A DNA stretch of 43,449 nt from a virus. Under the pieces are notes generated by a model. It searched no databases and had not been told where the DNA came from. It was given only the letters and a program-made list of their open reading frames with translations. The stretch is from the IMG/VR virus record IMGVR_UViG_3300005753_000035, positions 1 to 43,449 of that record; one strand, written 5' to 3'. Each line of letters starts with the position of its first letter. Position 1 is the stretch's first letter. The position numbers were made by a program, and so were the translations under genes. Positions 23,924-30,715 of the stretch are shown here, one piece after another.

Positions 23924-25020
23924 TATATCAACTCCTCTCCAAACACAGTCTTAAAGAACCCTGATACCATAGTACGTTCTGTTTCATTGGGTAACTTCTC
24001 AAAGAAAGACATCTTTAATGCTAGAGATACAGACTTAAGGTATTGTGCTTTGCTAGACCAATTAATCAAAGTTCTTGGTGAACACGTCATACTTATATCA
24101 TTGGTATCATAAGCACGCCGTACTAGTGCTGCAAACTTAAGCATCTTATTACCTAAGACATCGTTCATCTTGGGGTTACGTGCCTTTAGTATAGATAGTT
24201 CATGACTAGGGGGCAAGTAACCTACATGAATACATGTACCAAATCTATCCAAGGTAGCTGTATTCTGTACATTGGTAGCAGCAAAGCCTCCCTTATCATC
24301 ACCTAACCCTTTAGTATTGTCAGTAAATACAAGATTATATTCTGGGTGTGGCTTTATTAATTTATCAGAACTACTGCCAGGTTTGTCAGATAGATAGAGC
24401 TGTCCGTTCTCTTCCATCAACCATTGTAGAGACATCATAATTTCTGGTGGTATTACTGTCCATTCATCAACACATATAGTTGCACCATTCTTAACACCTT
24501 CAGTTATAGTACCGTCAACCCACTTAGTAGCACCACCTTGTGCTGTTAACATACCTAATAAGCTATCAGATTCTAAATCACCACGACCATTGATGCGTAT
24601 GAAGGGGCGGCAACTAAGAGCACATATGTACTTGACCATAGATGACTTACCACTACCAGTTGGCCCAGTTATATTAATCTTATCTCTCATTTCCATACCT
24701 AATACACACATTTCTAACTCATGTTTCTGCGCTTGATAGTTAGTAAACTCTGACATCTTCGGTATATGTACTGCTATAGTAGGACTCCAGTCTTCAGTAG
24801 CATACTTATGTACCGCATGGTCTATCCCGGACAGTGGTAAGAAACCATAAACATCACTAAACTTATATAATCCTTCAGGGATTGGTAGCGTTGTATCTTC
24901 AACTTCAAAATCTGCTGGTTCAGATTGGTAACCTGGTGCAGACTTCTTAGCATTCAAAACTTTATCAAGCAAAGCTTCTTGTATTTTTTTCTCAAAGGAT
25001 TCTTCTATTGCTGTAGACAT
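23923..25020 (-). CDS. MoxR/CobS-like AAA+ ATPase
   Basis: 365 aa. Walker A GPTGSGKSS (119-127), Walker B TICVDEW (181-187) followed by the MoxR-type insert region PPEIMMSLQWLMEENGQLYL, sensor-like NLVFTDN, and arginine-finger region ATLDRFGTCIHVGYL. These features are those of the CobS/MoxR branch, which works with a VWA partner (CobS-CobT, RavA-ViaA, CbbQ-CbbO) to insert metal or remodel proteins. The VWA partner is 25288-27024, separated by one 75-aa gene. No cobalamin pathway gene is present, so cobalt chelation is not implied. SD AGGAG. Confidence 0.82.
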   Translation of the reverse strand: MSTAIEESFEKKIQEALLDKVLNAKKSAPGYQSEPADFEVEDTTLPIPEGLYKFSDVYGFLPLSGIDHAVHKYATEDWSPTIAVHIPKMSEFTNYQAQKHELEMCVLGMEMRDKINITGPTGSGKSSMVKYICALSCRPFIRINGRGDLESDSLLGMLTAQGGATKWVDGTITEGVKNGATICVDEWTVIPPEIMMSLQWLMEENGQLYLSDKPGSSSDKLIKPHPEYNLVFTDNTKGLGDDKGGFAATNVQNTATLDRFGTCIHVGYLPPSHELSILKARNPKMNDVLGNKMLKFAALVRRAYDTNDISMTCSPRTLINWSSKAQYLKSVSLALKMSFFEKLPNETERTMVSGFFKTVFGEELI

Positions 25021-25034
25021 AGTGTACTCTCCTA

Positions 25035-25262
25035 TTATGATGATGAGTGGGTTACTTGTAACATTGCTCGACCGTCAGCAATCAAACGACCTGTAGTTCT
25101 TGAGGGTGTATCTGAGTTACGACATCTAGCCATTCCTTGACCAATTATATTTCCTGCAGTATCAAATACTTTAGTAATGGTTACATATCTACTATTCAAT
25201 CTCTGTGCTCTGCTCGAATTTCCTGGGTGTAAATGTGTACGTGTTATGTATAAATTTTTCAT
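25035..25262 (-). CDS. Small basic protein between the VWA and AAA+ genes, 75 aa
   Basis: MKNLYITRTHLHPGNSSRAQRLNSRYVTITKVFDTAGNIIGQGMARCRNSDTPSRTTGRLIADGRAMLQV.... Basic, beta-rich (SRYVTITKVFDTAGNIIGQG), with a helix GRLIADGRAML. SD TAGGAG; a palindrome copy (25278-25292) lies just upstream. Its place within the VWA/AAA+ unit suggests a third partner or target adaptor, which is inference. Confidence 0.6.
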   Translation of the reverse strand: MKNLYITRTHLHPGNSSRAQRLNSRYVTITKVFDTAGNIIGQGMARCRNSDTPSRTTGRLIADGRAMLQVTHSSS

Positions 25263-25277
25263 AGTATTCTCCTAGTT

Positions 25278-25292
25278 AATAACAATGTTATA
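25278..25292. promoter_or_regulatory. Palindrome, near-perfect copy (AATAACAATGTTATA)
   Basis: One mismatch to TATAACAWTGTTATA. It covers the stop of the VWA gene and precedes the SD of the 75-aa gene on the - strand (...GTTATTAACTAGGAG). Confidence 0.6.
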
Positions 25293-27024
25293 GTCTTATA
25301 ATCTTAGTTTTAATTACATCAAGTAAGGCTTCTTCCAACTCTTCAGGTTTATTTATTACTTGATGGTCTTTGTACAAATCCATTACGGCATCACTTTTTA
25401 TACCTATTCCATATATTTCAATTGAACTTTCATCTTGTATGTATTGAATAACTTGTTTAGTATGACTATAAGCACCACGCCTATCACTATTAGGTTGGCC
25501 ATCACTAAGTACTATTAATATCTTGCGCTTATTCTTTTGTGCTGCCAGCCTATGATATGCAAATTGTATTGCTTCTCCATCAGCATTCTGCCCCATCATA
25601 TCACTACCATTTGAGAAGTCATTAACTAACCACTCAGGTGTAGTTCTGGAGTTAAAAGTTTTATATATACATAACACACTTTTGCCAAGTGCTTCAGTAA
25701 ATCCTAGTATCTCCAAGGGTATCTTAAGTGGTGATATAGCCTCATTTAACATAATACATGAGTGTACCATATATATATATTTTTTACCTCTCATACTGCC
25801 TGACATATCACCCAGTACTGTGACTGCTGTATCAAGCATATCATTTTCAGTACGTTGACTGAATACTTTCTCTCCGTATCTGCCACTATCAGGTATGGAC
25901 ATGCGGTATAAAGCTTTGCCGTTAATCTTACCTTTCTTTTTGCCATGTATACGCTTGGATTTACTACGTATCTGTAGTAGTCTGCGTACAGTAGATGATA
26001 GACCTTTACCTAAGGTCTTGATATTATTAAGATCTTCTCTGTGTTGTCTAGCGTAGTGTCCATATGTATCCTCGTGATTACCACTATAGTATGGTATCTG
26101 CTTAACGTCTTCAGCTCTAAATTGATACTCATCATCAGACACATCATACTCTATCTCTAATCCTGCATAGGTAGCTTGATTTTTATCATCACTAGTGTGC
26201 ATGTGCTTAAGTATATCAGAGTACTTAACCCTTGCATCCTCCTTGCTGTCTACTCTTTTACCTTCACCTTCAACGCTCTTACCCTTACCAGATTCCCCTT
26301 CTTCCTCATCACTATCATCACCAGAATCTTGGGATTTCTTTTCTTCCTCATCTGAATTCATTTCAAAGACTTCATCAAGTGCCAGCTTCCATTTATCATA
26401 TACATCAAATGCTGTGTTAAGCGGTGGTGGTTGTACTTGATATCTGTCTTCATTATTCAGTAGTTTATTAACCCATGTCTGCTGTTCATCATCAAGCATA
26501 TTAAATATTTGTTTGCCTTGTCCTATAAGAGAATGCTGCCAGACCTCTCGACATATTATATCAAAGCACAGCATAGACTCTATGATTCTTCGCTCTTTAT
26601 TCTTAGAAATCCCAAGTTTTTTACTTTTAATTATTGCTTCAATACTATAACAGTTACTAGATTCTAATGCACTGTCTCTACCATAGTACTCACCTTTCTT
26701 AAAGATTTCTATCCTATAGTCCTCAAGTAAATTTATACCGAAGCCAAAAAAACTGTCCATGTTTAATTTCTTGTCTCTTGCCATAACAAAAGCATCACGA
26801 GTCTCTGGATAGTTATGACTTATTTCATGGTACAGTGAACCCCACCATTTTATGAACTGATCTTTACTCCACGATGTGTGAGGATTACCGACAACTATAG
26901 TACTTCCATTAGTATGTGGAACCTTAAGACTGTCACGAAACTCTACATTTAATTTGGTATTAGCTGCGAGTACCCTGACAAACTTCTTTATACCTCCGAT
27001 ATCTACCATTTGTTTGTATAACAT
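25288..27024 (-). CDS. VWA-domain protein with N-terminal HExxH (CobT / DUF2201-like)
   Basis: 578 aa from ATG 27024 (SD TAGGAG ten bases upstream; earlier in-frame codons are hydrophobic and overlap the next gene). N-terminal region: SLYHEISHNYPE, an HExxH motif at 66-70, with LLEDYRIE about 30 residues later as a possible third ligand, as in zincin-like domains that precede VWA domains in DUF2201-type and phage CobT-like proteins. A long acidic linker (about 255-280, rich in D, E, S, G) leads to a VWA domain: VLGDMSGSM (MIDAS DxSxS, about 405-412) and VLSDGQPNSD. It is likely the partner of the CobS-like ATPase. Peptidase activity is possible but unproven. Confidence 0.82.
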   Translation of the reverse strand: MLYKQMVDIGGIKKFVRVLAANTKLNVEFRDSLKVPHTNGSTIVVGNPHTSWSKDQFIKWWGSLYHEISHNYPETRDAFVMARDKKLNMDSFFGFGINLLEDYRIEIFKKGEYYGRDSALESSNCYSIEAIIKSKKLGISKNKERRIIESMLCFDIICREVWQHSLIGQGKQIFNMLDDEQQTWVNKLLNNEDRYQVQPPPLNTAFDVYDKWKLALDEVFEMNSDEEEKKSQDSGDDSDEEEGESGKGKSVEGEGKRVDSKEDARVKYSDILKHMHTSDDKNQATYAGLEIEYDVSDDEYQFRAEDVKQIPYYSGNHEDTYGHYARQHREDLNNIKTLGKGLSSTVRRLLQIRSKSKRIHGKKKGKINGKALYRMSIPDSGRYGEKVFSQRTENDMLDTAVTVLGDMSGSMRGKKYIYMVHSCIMLNEAISPLKIPLEILGFTEALGKSVLCIYKTFNSRTTPEWLVNDFSNGSDMMGQNADGEAIQFAYHRLAAQKNKRKILIVLSDGQPNSDRRGAYSHTKQVIQYIQDESSIEIYGIGIKSDAVMDLYKDHQVINKPEELEEALLDVIKTKIIRL

Positions 27025-27031
27025 TGTTATA
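27017..27031. promoter_or_regulatory. Palindrome TATAACAATGTTATA, perfect copy over a start codon
   Basis: The central ATG of this copy is the start codon of the VWA gene (27024): SD TAGGAG, then CTTATAACAATGTTATAC. A protein bound here, or a hairpin in the mRNA, would block initiation directly. Confidence 0.68.
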
Positions 27032-27037
27032 AGTCTC

Positions 27038-27208
27038 CTAATGTAGTGTGTTATTATATACAAAGAAAACACAGGTATCATCTGCTAGCTCATTTATACG
27101 TTGAACATTCTCATATACTGTGATAACACCAGCTCTTCTACGCTGTTCCTCAAAGAATTTGTTAAGATATTCCATATCATTAATTCTTTGTTGCTCTAAG
27201 AAGTTCAT
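27038..27208 (-). CDS. Small charged protein, 56 aa
   Basis: ATG 27208; product MNFLEQQRINDMEYLNKFFEEQRRRAGV..., a charged helix with a beta end (VFFVYNNTLH). It sits directly upstream of the VWA gene; its ATG overlaps the stop of a possible 21-codon ORF (TAATG). SD is poor. No family was recognised. Confidence 0.5.
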   Translation of the reverse strand: MNFLEQQRINDMEYLNKFFEEQRRRAGVITVYENVQRINELADDTCVFFVYNNTLH

Positions 27209-27273
27209 TACGATACATCTTTTTCTGCAGTTTCACAGAATTTATCAGCATTAAAATGTTTATATTTCTTCAC
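27208..27273 (-). CDS. Possible 21-aa peptide, GTG start
   Basis: GTG at 27273 has GGAGG nine bases upstream; 21 codons (VKKYKHFNADKFCETAEKDV...) end in TAA overlapping the next ATG. SD and coupling make translation plausible, and it may serve mainly to couple its neighbours. Confidence 0.32.
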   Translation of the reverse strand: MKKYKHFNADKFCETAEKDVS

Positions 27274-27475
27274 TATCTAATACCTCCACGTCCACCCATG
27301 CTGCTGGATGTACAATATTATTATTACAATCAAGGCAGTAGGTGTACATACCATCAGCATGCTTGAATAAAAGTACATCGTTCTGCATTATAGGTAGTGC
27401 TCCTGGTGGTACTAGTGTACCGTTATTCAATATACGTACTAGACTATTATCAGGTACATTATATAGCTCAGTCAT
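27260..27475 (-). CDS. Unknown 71-aa protein
   Basis: ATG 27475 has GGAG seven bases upstream and gives MTELYNVPDNSLVRILNNGTLVPPGALPIMQNDVLLFKHADGMYTYCLDCNNNIV..., a small beta-barrel-like protein with CLDC. The longer frame start would lie inside the upstream gene. Function unknown. Confidence 0.6.
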   Translation of the reverse strand: MTELYNVPDNSLVRILNNGTLVPPGALPIMQNDVLLFKHADGMYTYCLDCNNNIVHPAAWVDVEVLDSEEI

Positions 27476-27644
27476 TACGTTCTCCATACTCTCGTAAAGG
27501 TGCGGCATCCATAGTAGACAGGGCACGTTGTTTAAGATAAAGAATCTCTACCATAGTAGTAACAATACCATAGTTGGTTTGTATTTTTAGTAGTTCTTTA
27601 TGTGTTAGTTCTAATACATCGTATGAAGGTAGGGATTCTTTCAT
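27468..27644 (-). CDS. Small helical protein, 58 aa
   Basis: ATG 27644 with SD TAGGAG nine bases upstream. Product MKESLPSYDVLELTHKELLKIQTNYG..., helical, ending APLREYGERND; the stop overlaps the next start region. No family was recognised. Confidence 0.58.
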   Translation of the reverse strand: MKESLPSYDVLELTHKELLKIQTNYGIVTTMVEILYLKQRALSTMDAAPLREYGERND

Positions 27645-27661
27645 GTGTTAGTACTCCTATG

Positions 27662-27835
27662 TTATATGCTACAATCTGATAGTTCTTCTGAAAGTGTGTA
27701 AAGATTTTCTCTAGCCTCAACATGATACTCATGAAGTTTAAAGGTATCAAGTACAGCTTGGCATTCTTTACGTAGTATTAAACTTATTTTATTTCTCCAA
27801 TTTGGTGTTGTATTTATTGGTGTTGTATTTATATG
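27662..27835 (-). pseudogene. 57-codon ORF without a standard start codon
   Basis: Between TAG (27836-27838) and TAA (27662-27664) the frame is open and protein-like: ...NTTPNWRNKISLILRKECQAVLDTFKLHEYHVEARENLYTL.... No in-frame ATG, GTG or TTG exists. An ATA codon sits where MNTTPNWRNK would be a natural N-terminus, within an exact 15-bp tandem duplication. It may use ATA, be reached by a +1 shift from the overlapping 71-aa gene, or be a decayed gene. Confidence 0.4.
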
Positions 27836-28004
27836 CTATGACACTAGTATCCTTGTATAATTTGTTTAGTAACCCTGATACGAAAGCTTTATCTCGGTTA
27901 GCACCATAAGAATAATCAAAGTAATCATCTATTCTATTCAATGCTGTCTGATATATTGCTACTATCTCAACTAGCATTGGTGTTGGTTTATTTTCTAAGT
28001 TCAT
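27789..28004 (-). CDS. Unknown 71-aa protein
   Basis: ATG 28004 with SD AAGGA. Product MNLENKPTPMLVEIVAIYQTALNRIDDYFDYSYGANRDKAFV..., helical, with a tail YKYNTNKYNTKLEK that contains the product of a 15-bp tandem repeat (YNTNKYNTK). Its end overlaps the start-less ORF. Function unknown. Confidence 0.58.
   Translation of the reverse strand: MNLENKPTPMLVEIVAIYQTALNRIDDYFDYSYGANRDKAFVSGLLNKLYKDTSVIAYKYNTNKYNTKLEK
27802..27831. repeat. 15-bp exact tandem duplication
   Basis: TTGGTGTTGTATTTA occurs twice in a row (27802-27816, 27817-27831). As 15 bp it keeps both overlapping reading frames and adds five residues to each. It lies at the would-be start of the ORF that lacks a start codon. Confidence 0.85.
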
Positions 28005-28233
28005 ATTTATCCTTCTCTTTGTTTGATATAGCTATTAATTTTAAATCCTCATGACTTATAACTCCAGAATTTACCATGGATTTTAAATACTCCTTAAATG
28101 TTCCCTTCTTATTTAGTGGGCAGTCAATACATAAAAGCTCCCTGCATATATACGTAGGGTCATTTGAATTTCTAATACTACTACATAAGTCCGCTCTTAA
28201 TACATATAGTCTATTGTCATTAATAAAAACCAT
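27988..28233 (-). CDS. Cysteine-containing small protein, 81 aa, paralogue of 28848-29057
   Basis: ATG 28233 (SD AGAGG eight bases upstream) gives MVFINDNRLYVLRADLCSSIRNSNDPTYICRELLCIDCPLNKKG...SGVISHEDLKLIAIS.... It shares with the 69-aa product at 28848-29057 the segment LR-x-DLC, downstream cysteines, and VIS-x-x-D-x-x-LI. Conserved cysteines suggest a metal site. Overlaps the next gene by 17 nt. Confidence 0.58.
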   Translation of the reverse strand: MVFINDNRLYVLRADLCSSIRNSNDPTYICRELLCIDCPLNKKGTFKEYLKSMVNSGVISHEDLKLIAISNKEKDKYELRK

Positions 28234-28327
28234 TAGCAAACCTCTCATATAATGGACAAGAATTACAGAAACATGCGCACTTACACTATATCTCCACATG
28301 TCTAAATGTTAATTCATAGCTTACATA

Positions 28328-28534
28328 TTACTCCTTATGTTTAGTAAACCATGTATATGAATACTCTGGGGGATTAAGACCTAAACAATGTATGTATTGT
28401 TCCTGTGTTTTACCACATTTTTTACATGTTCTAGTTGCATTTATACTAGGTATACCAACAAGTTTACTAGTTGAATTAGGATATTTAGCATCAGTATTTG
28501 TATAACTGTGTATATTAATTTTACATAAATTCAT
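28328..28534 (-). CDS. Small zinc-knuckle-like protein, 68 aa
   Basis: ATG 28534 with a strong SD (AAGGAG) gives MNLCKINIHSYTNTDAKYPN..., with CKKCGKTQEQYIH at 37 onward, half of a zinc ribbon, and early Cys4/His9 that could complete it. Directly upstream is a palindrome copy and the 78-bp leader repeat. Function unknown. Confidence 0.6.
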   Translation of the reverse strand: MNLCKINIHSYTNTDAKYPNSTSKLVGIPSINATRTCKKCGKTQEQYIHCLGLNPPEYSYTWFTKHKE

Positions 28535-28555
28535 AATTTTTCTCCTTATAAGACC

Positions 28556-28633
28556 AATAACATTGTTATAAGCTCTACACATTAGAACCTATAAGAATAT
28601 TTTTATACCTCGTCACCTCTCTAGGTAATACAG
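28556..28633. repeat. Leader repeat A, copy 1, beginning with a palindrome copy
   Basis: 78-bp segment repeated without gaps at 29076-29153, about 80% identical by eye. It contains a near-perfect palindrome (AATAACATTGTTATA, 28556-28570), then AGCTCTA, an exactly shared AT block (28591-28609, ATAAGAATATTTTTATACC) and CTARGTAATACAG. Each copy lies about 20 bp upstream of a - strand gene start (28534 and 29057), so it is probably a duplicated promoter/leader. The gap 28535-28714 otherwise shows no gene. Confidence 0.75.
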
Positions 28634-28657
28634 TTACCCGTTCCAAGTTCACATCAT
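28634..28657. repeat. 24-bp exact direct repeat B, copy 1
   Basis: Identical over 24 bp to 29341-29364; contains TTACCCGTTCCAAG followed by TTCACATCAT. Here it directly follows leader repeat A; the second copy lies about 190 bp from the second leader. Exact conservation in non-coding DNA suggests a protein-binding site. Confidence 0.75.
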
Positions 28658-28714
28658 AGAATCACACAGTTCATTCCTGAATAAAAGTAATTTCTCTCGA
28701 CGATTACTCATCTA

Positions 28715-28861
28715 TCACACCTCACAAAAACTATAGTAATATACTTCTGGAATTGTTTCTATTAGTTGTTTGACAGCATCAGCACAAGTGGTGGCCTCGC
28801 ATAAGAAATCTTTAAGTACAGCAGAATCATCATCGCAGTATTTAATCTTATATGTCTTCAT
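28715..28861 (-). CDS. Small unknown protein, 48 aa
   Basis: ATG 28861 with SD AGGTG, overlapping the end of the 69-aa gene by 14 nt. Product MKTYKIKYCDDDSAVLKDFL... followed by CEATTCADAVKQLIETIPEV: a beta strand followed by a helix, four cysteines. No family was recognised. Confidence 0.52.
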   Translation of the reverse strand: MKTYKIKYCDDDSAVLKDFLCEATTCADAVKQLIETIPEVYYYSFCEV

Positions 28862-29057
28862 TACTTACACCTAGTATATTGTTAAGTATTAATTCATAAT
28901 CAGATTCAGAGATAACCTTTGAATTTATTATATATTTATGTAGTGATTTATCAGTGTTCAGAATACACCCACCACTGCAGAATTTTGCGGAATCCTTCGT
29001 GCAGCACTCACGATTCTTCCACATATACATGCATAAATCATTTCTTAGAATAGACAT
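28848..29057 (-). CDS. Cysteine-rich small protein, 69 aa, paralogue of 27988-28233
   Basis: MSILRNDLCMYMWKNRECCTKDSAKFCSGGCILNTDKSLHKYIINSKVISESDYELILNNIL.... Six cysteines in the first 31 residues. It shares LRNDLC and the VIS-x-x-D-x-x-LI segment with the 81-aa protein, so the pair arose by duplication. ATG 29057; SD-like AAAGG; leader repeat A copy 2 lies just upstream. Confidence 0.62.
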   Translation of the reverse strand: MSILRNDLCMYMWKNRECCTKDSAKFCSGGCILNTDKSLHKYIINSKVISESDYELILNNILGVSNEDI

Positions 29058-29075
29058 TATGAATACCTTTATTAT

Positions 29076-29153
29076 TGTAACATTGTTATAAGCTCTAAGT
29101 ATACAAGCTCATAAGAATATTTTTATACCGCGTTACTTTTCTAAGTAATACAG
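29076..29153. repeat. Leader repeat A, copy 2, beginning with a palindrome copy
   Basis: Second copy of the 78-bp segment at 28556-28633, exactly 520 bp away. The palindrome at its left end (29076-29090, TGTAACATTGTTATA) has one mismatch. It lies 18 bp upstream of the ATG of the 69-aa gene. Confidence 0.75.
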
Positions 29154-29340
29154 TGCGAATCTCCCTCAACACTAGCGGTACTAAGTTGATGGCTGTCACC
29201 CTTCACAGGAGCCAAAGACCTAGATTAATATGGTAGTCCATAGTTATACTATCATAATATGTATTGGAGTAATATAATACTCACATTCTACATGCCTATG
29301 TGATAGCCTTATCTACTAACTAACCTATAAAGATAGTCCT

Positions 29341-29364
29341 TTACCCGTTCCAAGTTCACATCAT
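29341..29364. repeat. 24-bp exact direct repeat B, copy 2
   Basis: Same 24 bp as 28634-28657, in the same orientation. In the first copy it directly adjoins leader repeat A, but here a 187-bp segment lies between them, so one unit has gained or lost sequence. Confidence 0.75.
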
Positions 29365-29460
29365 TAAGCTAGTATAATCACCCAGTACGATTAACAGTCA
29401 TTACAATGTCATGTAATTATCGTTAGTACGTTGGACTATAGTAAACTCTAGTTACCTTGT

Positions 29461-29495
29461 GATAGTACCTTATAACATTGCTATAAGATACTATA
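29461..29495. promoter_or_regulatory. Long imperfect inverted repeat around a palindrome copy
   Basis: Arms GATAGTACCTTATA and TATAAGATACTATA (two mismatches) flank ACATTGC. The core TATAACATTGCTATA (29471-29485) is a one-mismatch copy of the genome-wide palindrome. It lies just downstream (- strand) of the 149-aa gene stop, so it may act as operator or as a transcript end. Confidence 0.5.
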
Positions 29496-29509
29496 CCAAA
29501 TCAACTACA

Positions 29510-29959
29510 CTAAGCAGCCTTTACAGCACCTGGAATAATCCTAGTCATAAGTCTAGTAACATCACTAGCTAGGCCAATACAGACCTGTGAAGTCTCTTCG
29601 TTCTTGACAGCTGTCTTAAACTTAGCTACCGCTTGAAGTAATTCATCTTTCTTTGTGTCACGTTTAGCTGTCACGATATAACAGGATATACTATCAGCTA
29701 CACTGAGCTTAATACCTACCTTAACAGTAATACCTGTAGACTCTTGACTAAATTTACCTGTTTCACGTTGTAGACCTGCATTGATAGACTTGATTTTATT
29801 TTCATCAATCAAACTTTCATCAAATAGATATTGTATATCAGTCTCAAGCTTATCCATCTCAGCACCTAACTCTCTAGCACTTTCGATTAACTCTCGTGCT
29901 ATTGTAGAGATAGCCCTTTCACCATTTAAAAAAGCAGTGATTTGCTCTGCATAATTCAT
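29510..29959 (-). CDS. Unknown 149-aa early protein
   Basis: MNYAEQITAFLNGERAISTIARELIESARELGAEMDKLETDIQYLF...; helical N-terminal half, a beta segment (STGITVKVGIKLSVADSISCYIV), then a helical end. SD GTGAGG before ATG 29959, with a palindrome copy 25 bp further up. Second gene of the leftward arm, so early expression is likely. No family was recognised. Confidence 0.68.
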   Translation of the reverse strand: MNYAEQITAFLNGERAISTIARELIESARELGAEMDKLETDIQYLFDESLIDENKIKSINAGLQRETGKFSQESTGITVKVGIKLSVADSISCYIVTAKRDTKKDELLQAVAKFKTAVKNEETSQVCIGLASDVTRLMTRIIPGAVKAA

Positions 29960-29983
29960 ATTAAAACCTCACTTTTAAAAGTT

Positions 29984-29998
29984 AATAACTATGTTATA
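29984..29998. promoter_or_regulatory. Palindrome, diverged copy (AATAACTATGTTATA)
   Basis: Two mismatches to TATAACAWTGTTATA. On the - strand it is followed by TTATTAACTTTT, then the SD and ATG 29959, an arrangement much like the site at 25278. Confidence 0.45.
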
Positions 29999-30041
29999 AA
30001 TAAATATTACTATATTTTGCGTTATGTTGTCCTCCTTTTAA

Positions 30042-30058
30042 GTTAATCATTGATTAAC
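30042..30058. promoter_or_regulatory. Perfect 17-bp palindrome GTTAATCATTGATTAAC
   Basis: Eight-bp arms around a central T, overlapping the stop of the 85-aa gene. Just downstream (- strand) lies AAGGAGG without a start codon at the usual distance. Operator or transcript end is possible; unlike the main palindrome family. Confidence 0.45.
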
Positions 30059-30311
30059 ACATCAAGTCGCCTTTGCAAGTGTAATCCTCATCACCCTCAA
30101 GAAGAATGTCACCTAGTGAATTTTTATTTTTGCAAGTTTTTTCAAGCGCCATAAAAGCATCATCCATCTGGGATTGATAGAACTGCATTGACATAATTAA
30201 CGCACTTTGCTTGGCCTGAAGCTTATTGTCTGTAGCCGTATGCGTGAAATAACGTTTACCTGTAAAGACAGCCCATTGACCACTTTTTAATTGTTTTGCT
30301 GTATATTTCAT
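30054..30311 (-). CDS. Unknown 85-aa protein, first gene of the leftward arm
   Basis: MKYTAKQLKSGQWAVFTGKRYFTHTATDNKLQAKQSALIMSMQFYQSQMDDAF.... The segment MKYTAKQLKxGQWAVFTGKxYF followed by a helix is a pattern I recall from other podovirus early genes of unknown role. The C-terminal part is acidic with two cysteines. It would be the first gene expressed from the leftward promoter at 30366-30393, a place often used for host-takeover proteins (inference). Confidence 0.65.
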   Translation of the reverse strand: MKYTAKQLKSGQWAVFTGKRYFTHTATDNKLQAKQSALIMSMQFYQSQMDDAFMALEKTCKNKNSLGDILLEGDEDYTCKGDLMC

Positions 30312-30365
30312 GTTGTTACTCTTTAGGTCACCACTTCATAGCTCTTTGGGTTATATTTATCTGTG

Positions 30366-30393
30366 ATTATACATTACACTACCCCTACACAAA
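30366..30393 (-). promoter_or_regulatory. Candidate sigma70 promoter for the leftward arm
   Basis: On the - strand: TTTGTG (30393-30388), 16-bp spacer, TATAAT (30371-30366). The -10 box is perfect, the -35 weak. It points to the gene starting at 30311, about 55 bp downstream. Confidence 0.5.
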
Positions 30394-30401
30394 TGTATAC
30401 A

Positions 30402-30419
30402 GCAATTAAATTTAATTGC
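30402..30419. promoter_or_regulatory. Perfect 18-bp palindrome GCAATTAAATTTAATTGC
   Basis: Nine-bp arms with no spacer, just upstream of the candidate leftward -35 box, in the position of an operator or activator site. A second palindrome, TATAGGCCTATA (30432-30443), follows 12 bp away. Confidence 0.55.
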
Positions 30420-30528
30420 ACAGAACATTTCTATAGGCCTATAAGTAAAACTAATGAGCTTTAGATATAAGTAGAATCTATAGGGGTATAAGCTGTGTGT
30501 ATGATTACTAACAACTGTCGACATATAT

Positions 30529-30552
30529 AAAGAATAAAAGAAAGAATAAAAG
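30529..30552. repeat. 12-bp tandem duplication AAAGAATAAAAG
   Basis: Two exact adjacent copies of a purine-rich 12-mer. Iteron-like or chance in AT-rich DNA. Confidence 0.6.
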
Positions 30553-30675
30553 CAAGGGTCATTAGTAATACTTATAATCCCTTAGAGCCTACTACAAGAA
30601 TTTAAACACTAAAGTAATACTAAGACAGCACTATGATTTATATCAAGTCATACAGTGTGTAAGGCTGTTAGAATG

Positions 30676-30697
30676 TATATTAGTATATCCTAATATA
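30676..30697. promoter_or_regulatory. Inverted repeat TATATTAG-N6-CTAATATA
   Basis: Perfect 8-bp arms separated by 6 bp, about 20 bp from the Fur-box-like site, inside the divergent control region. Possible operator. Confidence 0.45.
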
Positions 30698-30715
30698 GTG
30701 ATAGTAATCATATAT

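Larger units (their letters stand above)
29058..29509. other. 452-bp non-coding, repeat- and hairpin-rich region
   Basis: No gene-like ORF on either strand. Contents: leader repeat A copy 2 (29076-29153), a perfect hairpin GAGTA/TACTC (29267-29282), 24-bp repeat B copy 2 (29341-29364) and a 35-bp imperfect inverted repeat centred on a palindrome copy (29461-29495). No tRNA was recognised. It probably carries promoters or an origin for the early arm. Confidence 0.6.

Noticed and set aside
28234-28327. Cys-rich reading frame (CKCACFCNSCPLYERF) between two small - strand genes
   Set aside because: No start codon after the preceding stop; may be a gene remnant but cannot be supported.
29150-29250. 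Possible tRNA in the non-coding region
   Set aside because: Only isolated short stems; no acceptor stem, anticodon loop or T-loop (GGTTCRANNCC) could be assembled on either strand.
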